From the IMG/VR virus record IMGVR_UViG_3300042945_001299, positions 1 to 64,000 of that record: a stretch of 64,000 bases of DNA; one strand, written 5' to 3'. This DNA is from a virus. Of the stretch, positions 13,268 through 20,353 are shown piece by piece (positions within the stretch are counted from its first letter, which is position 1; each line of letters starts with the position of its first letter). A program made the translations under genes and the position numbers. A model generated the notes under the pieces. That model saw only the letters and a list, made by a program, of their open reading frames with translations, did no database searches and was not told where the DNA came from.

Positions 13268-13621
13268 ATGAGCAAGTACGATCTTCACGACCTCGCTCCT
13301 GCCGATTCGATTCATATCCTTGTCCGCGAGGAGGTGCTTGAGAATGGACAGTACTCTCGTCCGCGAAGCATGATGGTGTTCACGATCTACAATGACTATC
13401 ATGGAACTCCGTACTGCGGAAAGGTCGTGCAGTACTGCGGACAAGAGCCTGGCGAACCGACCATGGTGTTCTCATGGTCATGCCTGACCGATGTGCAGGA
13501 GGAGAACAAGGACTTCATCGGGAACAAGTACTACGACATCGAAGTGTTGAGGAAACTCTGGAAGTCGATGGTTGCCCACGAAGGATTCAACGGAAAGAAG
13601 TATGAGGTTTCGAAGCAATGA
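13268..13621 (+). CDS. Small hypothetical protein
   Basis: 117 residues, mixed α/β, with a CGKVVQYCGQEPGE segment. Leader GAGGAGAATCCAACAATG, a variant of the early leader. ATGA overlap with the next gene. Not recognised. Confidence 0.65.
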   Translation: MSKYDLHDLAPADSIHILVREEVLENGQYSRPRSMMVFTIYNDYHGTPYCGKVVQYCGQEPGEPTMVFSWSCLTDVQEENKDFIGNKYYDIEVLRKLWKSMVAHEGFNGKKYEVSKQ

Positions 13622-13989
13622 AGGAAGTAAAGACACACACCCTGCTGCTAAACGATTCGCAAGGTCGCCCCAATCTCGTCTTCTCGTTTCAGGATTGGGG
13701 AGATCACTACCAGGTCCGAGTGGATGGAAACCAGATCTTCTTCGACCCCGTGACGGGATATCAGATATTCATCAAGGGCGAATACTCGTACTGCAAGTTC
13801 GTCTTTCGGCATTCGGGAGAAGTGCGAAAGATGCACATCGATGTGGCACGGGAGATCTACACTGCCCTGCTGGAGCAAGGCTTTGCGAAGACAGACTACA
13901 GCCCACACATTGAGATGGTGCAGGATGAGTTCTGTGCGCGAGACGATGCGAACTCCAGCCAAGGATACAACTATGCAATCAATGCCTGA
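13618..13989 (+). CDS. Small β-rich hypothetical protein
   Basis: 123 residues, coupled to the upstream gene by ATGA. The first 75 residues are β-rich (LVFSFQDWGDHYQVRVDGNQ, then IFFDPVTGYQIF), followed by a helix. Not recognised. Confidence 0.65.
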   Translation: MKEVKTHTLLLNDSQGRPNLVFSFQDWGDHYQVRVDGNQIFFDPVTGYQIFIKGEYSYCKFVFRHSGEVRKMHIDVAREIYTALLEQGFAKTDYSPHIEMVQDEFCARDDANSSQGYNYAINA

Positions 13990-14203
13990 TGCCGAAATCA
14001 CCAATCTTCAGAATCGGGTCAAGGACCTTGAGGAGCGGATCACGAACGCTTCGATCCTGCTTGTGGATTGGGACGGCTACTACAACCCAGAGACGCGAAC
14101 GGGCAACACCGTGGAACTTGCGAAACTCGTAGAAGACGCATACAAGGTGTTGCAGGGCAGGAGTTGGAGACGGTTCACTAACTACGGAGGCGAACAGCCA
14201 TGA
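13973..14203 (+). CDS. Small hypothetical protein with N-terminal coiled coil
   Basis: 76 residues. ITNLQNRVKDLEERITNA is a short coiled coil, followed by a Trp-rich stretch LLVDWDGYYNPETRTGN. The ATG at 13973 has AAGGA 8 bases upstream; 13982 is an alternative. ATGA overlap with the next gene. Confidence 0.6.
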   Translation: MQSMPDAEITNLQNRVKDLEERITNASILLVDWDGYYNPETRTGNTVELAKLVEDAYKVLQGRSWRRFTNYGGEQP

Positions 14204-14325
14204 CAGAGATGATTCTCACAATCGGACTCGCAATCTGTTCATTCGGTGCGGGGTGGTACGCTGGAAAGATCCACATGATCGTGCAGGAGATCCGCAAGGA
14301 CATGGACAACATGTTGAGGCGATAG
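14200..14325 (+). CDS. 41-residue membrane peptide
   Basis: One hydrophobic span (ILTIGLAICSFGAGWYAGK) and a basic amphipathic tail. The start overlaps the upstream stop as ATGA and GGAGG lies 11 bases upstream. Too short for routine calling but well supported by the junction. Function unknown. Confidence 0.6.
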   Translation: MTEMILTIGLAICSFGAGWYAGKIHMIVQEIRKDMDNMLRR

Positions 14326-14336
14326 ATATCTGCAAC

Positions 14337-15101
14337 ATGCCCACAAAGACCGCTCTCTTCATCTCAGACCTCCACCTCGCATCGAACAAGTGCAAAGCCG
14401 CAAGACTGAAGGAGTTCCTCAAGGAGGACGAATCGAACAATGTCTTCCTTGTGGGCGACATCCTCGACATCTGGCGATTCCAACAGGCATTTCGAATGGA
14501 TGCAAAGACACAGACAGACCATGTCGATTGCATACGGAAGTTGCTGAAGAAGGGGAAGTCTGGTGAAGTCCACTACATCTGGGGAAACCATGACGAGTTC
14601 ATGCATCGGTTCTCAGAGTCGAGGTCGTTCGGTGGAATCCATCTGCATGAGCGGTGCGACTACACGGCATCAGACGGTCGCCGCTACCTTGTCCTGCACG
14701 GACACCAGTTCGATCTGGTGTGCAAGTACAAGATCGGGACATTCGTCTCCAAGATCGGGGACATCGGGTATGAACTCCTGATAGAGGTGAACGACTGGTA
14801 CAATTGGGTGAGGCGGAAACTTGGATTTCGATACTGGTCATTGTCAAAGTTCATAAAGGTCAAGTTCAAGAAGGCAACGATGTTCATAGGAAGTTTCGAA
14901 AGGCATCTTGCCGAGTACGCAGAGAAGCATGGGTACGATGGAGTGATCTGCGGACACATCCATGAGCCAGCGGACAAGATGATCGGAAAGATCCACTACA
15001 TGAACTGCGGGTGTTGGACGGATGAGGAGAACCTCACATACATTCGTGACATCGGAAGGGGATTGGAACTATGCAAACACCGACAAGATGGCAACTGCTG
15101 A
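14337..15101 (+). CDS. LpxH-like metallophosphoesterase
   Basis: 254 residues. Calcineurin-like motifs in order: DLHL (Asp11, His13), GDILD (Asp41), GNHDEF (Asn84, His85), VLHGHQFD (about 116) and GHIHEP (about 222). The spacing and the C-terminal half resemble UDP-2,3-diacylglucosamine pyrophosphatase (LpxH), which makes lipid X in lipid A synthesis at the inner membrane, or its relatives. All metal ligands appear present. A role in host lipopolysaccharide or in another phosphoester reaction cannot be separated by sequence alone. It lies at the end of the early run, next to two membrane peptides. Confidence 0.8.
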   Translation: MPTKTALFISDLHLASNKCKAARLKEFLKEDESNNVFLVGDILDIWRFQQAFRMDAKTQTDHVDCIRKLLKKGKSGEVHYIWGNHDEFMHRFSESRSFGGIHLHERCDYTASDGRRYLVLHGHQFDLVCKYKIGTFVSKIGDIGYELLIEVNDWYNWVRRKLGFRYWSLSKFIKVKFKKATMFIGSFERHLAEYAEKHGYDGVICGHIHEPADKMIGKIHYMNCGCWTDEENLTYIRDIGRGLELCKHRQDGNC

Positions 15102-15247
15102 AGTGGAAGACCGAGGATGCGCTTCTGTACATTCCGATGTACACGATGCTCCTAGCCTCAGTCGTTGTGGTGAATGTGGCTCTGTTCGTCTATGATGCGG
15201 TGGAGTACCTGTTTGGAAAGGTAGCCGCACTCCGCAGAGGCAAGTAG
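15071..15247 (+). CDS. 58-residue membrane protein
   Basis: The ATG at 15071 lies inside the end of the phosphoesterase gene (31-base overlap), with GGAAGGGG upstream. A polar N-terminus precedes a hydrophobic span (about residues 19-42), then a basic tail. It could anchor or assist the phosphoesterase. Not recognised. Confidence 0.6.
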   Translation: MQTPTRWQLLKWKTEDALLYIPMYTMLLASVVVVNVALFVYDAVEYLFGKVAALRRGK

Positions 15248-15553
15248 GAACAGGAATGGGAACTTTGGGAAATCGGTTTGGTGAGAAAAAATTGCCAAGC
15301 CGATTTTGCATTTTCAACATAGGGCAAAATAAAAGTGGGGGGAGGGGGTAGGGGGTGTCTGAGGGAATGCGAATGGGAAGAGATGGGGAGTTTGGGAAAT
15401 GTCTGGGAGTGGGAAATGGGGAAGACGGCAATGCCAAATTCCAGACCCGCCGTCAAGCCCGAAAACACTGTTCCCAGCAAGATTTCCAAAGATTCTTGCC
15501 CCGTCCCGCGTCCGAATAATGCCCCCGAATCAGCCCGATTTCAGCCATTCTGC

Positions 15554-15580
15554 GTAAGTCCTGATATTCCCAAGACTTAC
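15554..15580 (+). promoter_or_regulatory. Inverted repeat shared with the CobS-like gene (candidate operator)
   Basis: GTAAGTC and GACTTAC arms with a 13-base spacer. Flanking bases also match the copy at 8675 (CGTAAGTCCT and CCAAGACTTACA), apart from the centre. Confidence 0.7.
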
Positions 15581-15617
15581 AATCTTGCCCGTATTTCATT
15601 CCCTACGCTCAAGTGGG

Positions 15618-15646
15618 TTGTCCTAAGTGCCGATGTAATGTATACT
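15618..15646 (+). promoter_or_regulatory. Sigma70-like promoter
   Basis: TTGTCC at 15618 and TATACT at 15641 with a 17-base spacer. The predicted start is one or two bases before the ATG at 15655, as at the CobS-like gene. Confidence 0.55.
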
Positions 15647-15654
15647 TACAGCAT

Positions 15655-18150
15655 ATGGCTACTACCATGAACACCGCAAACACCGCTCGCAATTCCATCA
15701 TGGCGCGTCTGCTCGCGTCGGAGAACCTCACCGTCGAACACTCGCATGAGTGCGAGACTGCCTACTTCGAACTCGACTCGCGTCGGCTTGTTCTGCCGCA
15801 GTGGGACAACAAGGACCAGAGCGTCTATGACTTCCTTGTCGGCCATGAGGTCGGCCATGCCAAGTACACTCCTGCCGATGCGTGGAAGGAAGCCAGCATC
15901 CGCATCGGCGGCACCAAGAATGCCATGGTCGCGAAGGACTACATCAATGTGATCGAAGACGCTCGCATTGAGCGCATGATCAAGCGCGAGTTTCCTGGTC
16001 TTCGCCGCGACTTCATCAACGGCTACCAGGCCCTCAGCACCATGGATGCCTTCAACCTCAAGGGTCGCGACCTCGCTTCCCTCTCGACCATCGACCGCCT
16101 GAACATCCACTTCAAGATGGGCATCCACCTTGGCGTTCAGGTTCCCTTCAGCGCGGAGGAGATGAAGTTCGTGGACGCGATCAACGCGGCGCGTACCTTC
16201 GATGATGTCACCGCCATCGCTGCCGAGGTCTACGAGTTCGCGAAGAACCAGAAGCGCGAGCGCGAGGAGGAGCAGGGCGAGGGAAGCCGCACCAACCAGA
16301 CCAAGAGCGACGGCAAGCAGCAGAGCGGTTCGGCTTCGTCCGAGCAGGACGGCGACAACGGCGAGGAGAAGCGCGAAGGTGCTGCTTCCCGCGAGGACGG
16401 CAACGACAAGACCGATTCGTCCGAGACTCGCGAAGCGGGTGCCGAGGACAAGAGCGAGCGTAGCGACGAGCAGGGCAACGGCGAGCGCGAGGATTCGTCC
16501 AGTGGCAACGACGGCGACGAATCGGCTCAGGACGATGGCTCGACTGCCGAAGCCTCAGACGAGACCGATGGCGGCAAGGAAGAGGTCGAGGCGCAGCAGT
16601 ACGCTCCCGATGCGGCTTCGACCGTTGGCGAGATGGAGAAGGCCATGAAGAAGTTCGTCAACAACCAGGTTGTCGAACACGCCATCCGCGTCCCGCAGAT
16701 CGACACTTCGAAGATCGTCGTGAGCAGCGACGAGTTCATCGACCTGATGAACCAGAGCGTTCCGTCGAAGTACCACAAGATCACGGGCAGCGTGTCGGAA
16801 CACCTCGACAAGGCGGCAGCGGAAGCCTTCAAGGAACTCGTCGCGGAGAACCGTCGTGCGGTCGACCAGATGTGCCGTCGCTTCGAAGTGCGTCGTGCGG
16901 CTCGCAACTACGCTCGCGAGTCGAGCGCGAAGACGGGTCGCATCTCCTGCCGCAACCTTGCCAAGTACAAGTTCAGCGAGGACATCTTTGAGCGCATGAC
17001 CATCAAGCGCGACGAGAAGAACCACGGCATCGTGATCCTCCTCGACTGGTCGGGTTCGATGAGCGTCATGCTCAACGACACCGTGAGCCAACTCGCGGCT
17101 CTCCTGATGTTCTGCCGTCGCGTCGGAATCCCTGCCGAGGTCTACTTCTTCAACAGCATGTACAGCAAGTTCGCGGATGACCTCTTCGCGAAGAACAACA
17201 AGCATTTCCCTGCGGATCAGGACGGCAAGAAGCCGACCCGCGCCGACGCGCTTCGCTACGGTGGATCGTCCCGCGTGAATTGGTGTGCGCTTGACGAGCG
17301 TCGCCTCTTCACCGAGCATGTCTGCAACCTCCCCGCTGGCACCGTTGCGAAGGGATACACGGCAACCTTTGAGGCGTTCAGCCTTGTTCAGGTCTACAAC
17401 CAGAACATGGACAACAAGAAGTTCGCGCGGGTGATGGGTCGCCTCTCGCTCCTCGCCAAGATGGTCAGCGGTCGCTACTCTCAGGTCGAGTGCGTTGACT
17501 CGCTGATGCTTGGCACGACCCCGCTTGACGAGTCGATCCTTGCCATGCGTGACATCGTCAACAACTTCCGAAAGTCCAGCAACACCAAGGTGACCTTCAT
17601 CACCCTCACCGATGGCGAAGGCATGAGCGTCATCAACCGCGTCAACACTCCTGAGGATCTCAGCAAGAGCAAGAACACCGGTGGTCACTACCGCCATGTC
17701 TCCAAGGTGATGATCGATGCCGCCAACGGTCGCCGTCATACGGGTCACGGCAACACCGCGGTGGTCAACATGTTCAAGGATGCCACGGGATGCGATGTGG
17801 TCGGCATCATGATGATGCAGAGCCTCTCGTACTGCTCGACCTTTGATCGTCTCGCGACTGCCGACAAGGACGATTACACCACCCGCTTGGAGAAGACGAA
17901 GGTCCTCCGTGAGAAGTTCGATGCCGAGAAGTTCGTCGCGATCAACAACCCGAATTCGGGATACGCTTCCTACTTCTTCGTCCAGGTGCAGGATCGCCGT
18001 CGCGCCGAGGAGATCGCGAAGAACGAGGATGCGAAGTTTGAGAAGTTGAAGAACAGGAAGGTCGCTGCGACCCGTGCCTTCATCGCTGCCATGAAGCGCG
18101 ACGAGACGAACCGCATGTTCATCAACCGCCTCATGGACATCGTCGCCTGA
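15655..18150 (+). CDS. CobT-like protein: metallopeptidase-like domain plus VWA domain
   Basis: 831 residues. Residues 20-190 carry a zincin motif HEVGH (64-68) and a downstream NVIEDARIER (about 100), as in CobT-type and phage VWA-peptidase proteins. A long acidic, low-complexity linker covers about 198-325. The C-terminal VWA domain has a MIDAS motif DWSGSMS (about 463-469) and TLTDGEG (about 645). CobT is the VWA partner of the CobS ATPase in cobaltochelatase, and the CobS-like gene at 8777 shares its promoter layout. A third subunit (CobN) is not in the window. A general AAA+/VWA remodelling machine is the alternative. Start chosen at the first ATG after the -10 box; no ribosome binding site is seen. 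Confidence 0.8.
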   Translation: MATTMNTANTARNSIMARLLASENLTVEHSHECETAYFELDSRRLVLPQWDNKDQSVYDFLVGHEVGHAKYTPADAWKEASIRIGGTKNAMVAKDYINVIEDARIERMIKREFPGLRRDFINGYQALSTMDAFNLKGRDLASLSTIDRLNIHFKMGIHLGVQVPFSAEEMKFVDAINAARTFDDVTAIAAEVYEFAKNQKREREEEQGEGSRTNQTKSDGKQQSGSASSEQDGDNGEEKREGAASREDGNDKTDSSETREAGAEDKSERSDEQGNGEREDSSSGNDGDESAQDDGSTAEASDETDGGKEEVEAQQYAPDAASTVGEMEKAMKKFVNNQVVEHAIRVPQIDTSKIVVSSDEFIDLMNQSVPSKYHKITGSVSEHLDKAAAEAFKELVAENRRAVDQMCRRFEVRRAARNYARESSAKTGRISCRNLAKYKFSEDIFERMTIKRDEKNHGIVILLDWSGSMSVMLNDTVSQLAALLMFCRRVGIPAEVYFFNSMYSKFADDLFAKNNKHFPADQDGKKPTRADALRYGGSSRVNWCALDERRLFTEHVCNLPAGTVAKGYTATFEAFSLVQVYNQNMDNKKFARVMGRLSLLAKMVSGRYSQVECVDSLMLGTTPLDESILAMRDIVNNFRKSSNTKVTFITLTDGEGMSVINRVNTPEDLSKSKNTGGHYRHVSKVMIDAANGRRHTGHGNTAVVNMFKDATGCDVVGIMMMQSLSYCSTFDRLATADKDDYTTRLEKTKVLREKFDAEKFVAINNPNSGYASYFFVQVQDRRRAEEIAKNEDAKFEKLKNRKVAATRAFIAAMKRDETNRMFINRLMDIVA

Positions 18151-18170
18151 ACCAAAGGAGGAAACCCACA

Positions 18171-18488
18171 ATGACCATCGCAACCCACCTCACCGAAGAC
18201 GAACAGGCAATCGAATCCCACTGGCTCACCAAGGGGGATCAGGGGCTGCTCTTCCTGATCATCGAAAACAAGGATTACGAAACCCCTCTCATCATGATGG
18301 CCGCGTATACGAAGTACGAAGATGGCTATTCATACGATGGGCCGAAGCAAGTCCGACTTCTAGGAAACCGCATGGTGACCACTGGTCTAAGCACCAGATG
18401 GAATCTGGAACAGGCAAGGGTGATGTGGCGACTCTTCCTTTCGGATGGATGGAAGTACGAAGAGGAATGGGCAAAGATTCCTAGATAG
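18171..18488 (+). CDS. Small hypothetical protein
   Basis: 105 residues. Leader AAAGGAGGAAACCCACAATG, the strongest ribosome binding site of the early leader set, 20 bases after the CobT-like gene, so the two are cotranscribed. Trp-rich C-terminus. Not recognised. Confidence 0.65.
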   Translation: MTIATHLTEDEQAIESHWLTKGDQGLLFLIIENKDYETPLIMMAAYTKYEDGYSYDGPKQVRLLGNRMVTTGLSTRWNLEQARVMWRLFLSDGWKYEEEWAKIPR

Positions 18489-18521
18489 AACTAGGAGGGG
18501 AAATGAGATGAGGAATACGCC

Positions 18522-18977
18522 ATGATTCGTACACTCAGCAACTCAAGCCCCGAAGCGAAGAACTTCCTAAAGTTCATTCGTCACGACCTCCAAACTCATA
18601 GAGTGCATCTCAAGTTCTCCAAGGGTAGATCCGTCAGGTTCAACAATGTACACTCCGCAGCGGGGTACTTCGAAGAACCGAGAGGATCCCAATGGGGCAT
18701 CATCAGAGTAGGAACGGGTAATAGAAAACCCATCAATGTTCTGACGAATCTCATACATGAGTATTGCCATTTCCTTCAATGGAAGAACGGGGATTCGATT
18801 TGGAAGAAACTCCATGACGGCGAATCCATCGAAGGGGAATCCTATGTCACCCTAGAGGAACACACCGAACGGGATTCCCTCAGACTCATACGAGAGTGGC
18901 ACCTACCCGTCAATCATTCTGCCATTCGTAAAAGATCCCGTGCATACATCGCATACCTCCGTCAGGAATCGAAATAG
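18522..18977 (+). CDS. Zincin-like metallopeptidase
   Basis: 151 residues. The motif HEYCH (His79, Glu80, His83) lies in a helix after a β region, and LEEHTERD (about 112-119) could supply the third ligand. No signal peptide or capsid tag. It resembles compact SprT/ImmA-type zincins found in phages. Substrate unknown. It follows the CobT-like operon. Confidence 0.65.
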   Translation: MIRTLSNSSPEAKNFLKFIRHDLQTHRVHLKFSKGRSVRFNNVHSAAGYFEEPRGSQWGIIRVGTGNRKPINVLTNLIHEYCHFLQWKNGDSIWKKLHDGESIEGESYVTLEEHTERDSLRLIREWHLPVNHSAIRKRSRAYIAYLRQESK

Positions 18978-19003
18978 ATACCTGACAGGAGGATTTTTTC
19001 ATC

Positions 19004-19294
19004 ATGCCAACCTATGACTACCGATGTTCCCGTTGCGATCACTCATTCGAACTTTTCCAATCCATTTCGAATCGTGATACCCCATGCTCCCATCCATGTC
19101 CCCATTGTGGTGTCTCTGAATCCATTCAAAGGGATTGGATCGGATCACCCGCAGCAGCAGTGGATATGAACCTGACCCCCGGTGCAGATTTCAAAGAGGT
19201 CATGAAGAAGGTCTCCAAGGGCGTTCCCAAACGATTCAGAGAGAACCTCGACCAAGCCGCATCTCGTCGTGGCACCGTATGGGGTAATGGCTGA
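19004..19294 (+). CDS. FmdB-type zinc ribbon protein
   Basis: 96 residues. MPTYDYRCSRCDHSFELFQS, then CSHPCPHCG, forms the two-knuckle ribbon of the FmdB/regulatory zinc ribbon family, known in bacteria and in T4-like phages. The C-terminal half is basic and helical. AGGAGG precedes the ATG. Possibly a transcription- or protein-binding adaptor. Confidence 0.75.
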   Translation: MPTYDYRCSRCDHSFELFQSISNRDTPCSHPCPHCGVSESIQRDWIGSPAAAVDMNLTPGADFKEVMKKVSKGVPKRFRENLDQAASRRGTVWGNG

Positions 19295-19389
19295 TTTCAC
19301 GGTCAACCCATATTTTTTCTACATATAAAGGTATTTGTAAACCTATAAACCCACATCAACTACCTAAACTTTCATAAGGAGATGGAAAA

Positions 19390-19686
19390 ATGAGATACTC
19401 AGAAGCACGACAGATCTTGGCAGAGGCAGCACTTCTTGAACTTGGTCTATTGGATGAAGACTATACCACACCAGGACGAGATTTAGAGAACCGCAGGGCA
19501 ATCAACACCGCATTTGCAAGGCGTCAGAACGCTGATCGCGAATTGATGCGAGACGATAGGGAGCGAGCATCACCCAACCTCATTGGCAAGGGTGGCAAGA
19601 AGGTGAAGTTGCGAAAGGGTGTGGCATACAGGAACATCAATGTTGCTGGTCAAGAGACGAAAAGGGTTCTCAAACCAAAGAACTAA
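19390..19686 (+). CDS. Capsid-tagged small basic protein
   Basis: 98 residues starting MRYSEARQILAEA, with Ile-Leu-Ala-Glu|Ala matching the prohead protease rule. The first 72 bases are nearly identical to those of the gene at 19768, so the tag was duplicated recently. The body is basic and Arg/Asn-rich, ending in KRVLKPKN. Likely internal head protein; function of the body unknown. Confidence 0.65.
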   Translation: MRYSEARQILAEAALLELGLLDEDYTTPGRDLENRRAINTAFARRQNADRELMRDDRERASPNLIGKGGKKVKLRKGVAYRNINVAGQETKRVLKPKN

Positions 19687-19704
19687 GAAAAGAAGAAACT
19701 CACC

Positions 19705-19734
19705 GTTCCATTTGGTGGGAACATCAAATGGAAC
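19705..19734 (+). terminator. Perfect inverted repeat, possible terminator
   Basis: GTTCCATTTG and CAAATGGAAC, 10-base perfect arms with a 10-base loop, between two tagged genes. It lacks a T-run, so attenuation or RNA processing is as likely as termination. Confidence 0.5.
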
Positions 19735-19767
19735 TTTCACTTTCAACACTTTAAGGGAACTAGGACA

Positions 19768-20349
19768 ATGAGATACACAGAAGCACGAAAGATCTTGGCA
19801 GAGGCAGCACTTCGTGAACTTGGTCTATTGAACGAAGAACCCGTCCTTGACTACGGGGATTCTAAGCATTATCCAGAGTCTGCTCATGGAACCAAGCGCA
19901 TGGGCAAGGTCGGTCCATACGAGATACGACACCGAGGGGCCAAGAGTGGTTATGGAATAGTCCACATCATGCACAATGGCGAATCGGTTGGTCATGTTCC
20001 ATACAACAAGCACAAGAAGCAAATCATCCCGCGTGGTCCTTCCTTGCATCCAAGCCACAGGGGAAAGAAGGCATTGGTGCGAGGGCTGATGGCAAAGACA
20101 TACATGATGTTGGCAGACAAGACGGGACACACGATAAGAAGCGATGACGCACAGACAAAGGGTGGTCGCCACATCTGGCGGCAACTCGCGGCAAAGAAGA
20201 GGGTGAAGTTTGCAGAGGAGCAATGGGGCAAGAAGCCCAAGATGCAGCAATACGATCCCGAACAGCATGAGAAACTGGCATATGGTCGAAGGACAGGATA
20301 CAAGCACCACCTGTACTTGCACCCAAGGAAAACAACAGCAAAGGCATAG
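19768..20349 (+). CDS. Capsid-tagged GNAT-like acetyltransferase
   Basis: 193 residues starting MRYTEARKILAEA. The body has the end-game of a GNAT fold: GYGIVHIMHNGESVGHV (β4), then SLHPSHRGKKALVRGLMAKTYMM, whose Arg-Gly-Lys-Lys-Ala lies in the acetyl-CoA loop, then SDDAQTKGGRHIWRQL, like the S-x-x-x-Q-x-x-G-x-x-x-W ending of the other two GNAT-like domains in this cassette. It is probably packaged in the head and delivered with the DNA to acetylate a host target. Substrate unknown. Confidence 0.65.
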   Translation: MRYTEARKILAEAALRELGLLNEEPVLDYGDSKHYPESAHGTKRMGKVGPYEIRHRGAKSGYGIVHIMHNGESVGHVPYNKHKKQIIPRGPSLHPSHRGKKALVRGLMAKTYMMLADKTGHTIRSDDAQTKGGRHIWRQLAAKKRVKFAEEQWGKKPKMQQYDPEQHEKLAYGRRTGYKHHLYLHPRKTTAKA

Positions 20350-20353
20350 AGAC

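Larger units (their letters stand above)
15248..15654 (+). other. 407-base non-coding region with G-rich strand
   Basis: No credible gene. From 15250 to 15425 the + strand is strongly G-rich with repeated GGGAA words and a run GGGGGGAGGGGGTAGGGGG at about 15337-15355, a textbook G-quadruplex motif. The second half holds the inverted repeat and promoter of the CobT-like gene. It may combine termination, regulation or origin functions. Confidence 0.7.

Noticed and set aside
16555-18183. 542-residue open frame on the - strand opposite the CobT-like gene
   Set aside because: Same codon-bias artefact; no ribosome binding site or recognisable domain, while the + strand has a VWA domain.
18522-18977. 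Capsid tag on the zincin at 18522
   Set aside because: Its N-terminus (MIRTLSNSSPEAKNF) lacks the FxxFIxEA pattern, unlike the zincin at 22691.
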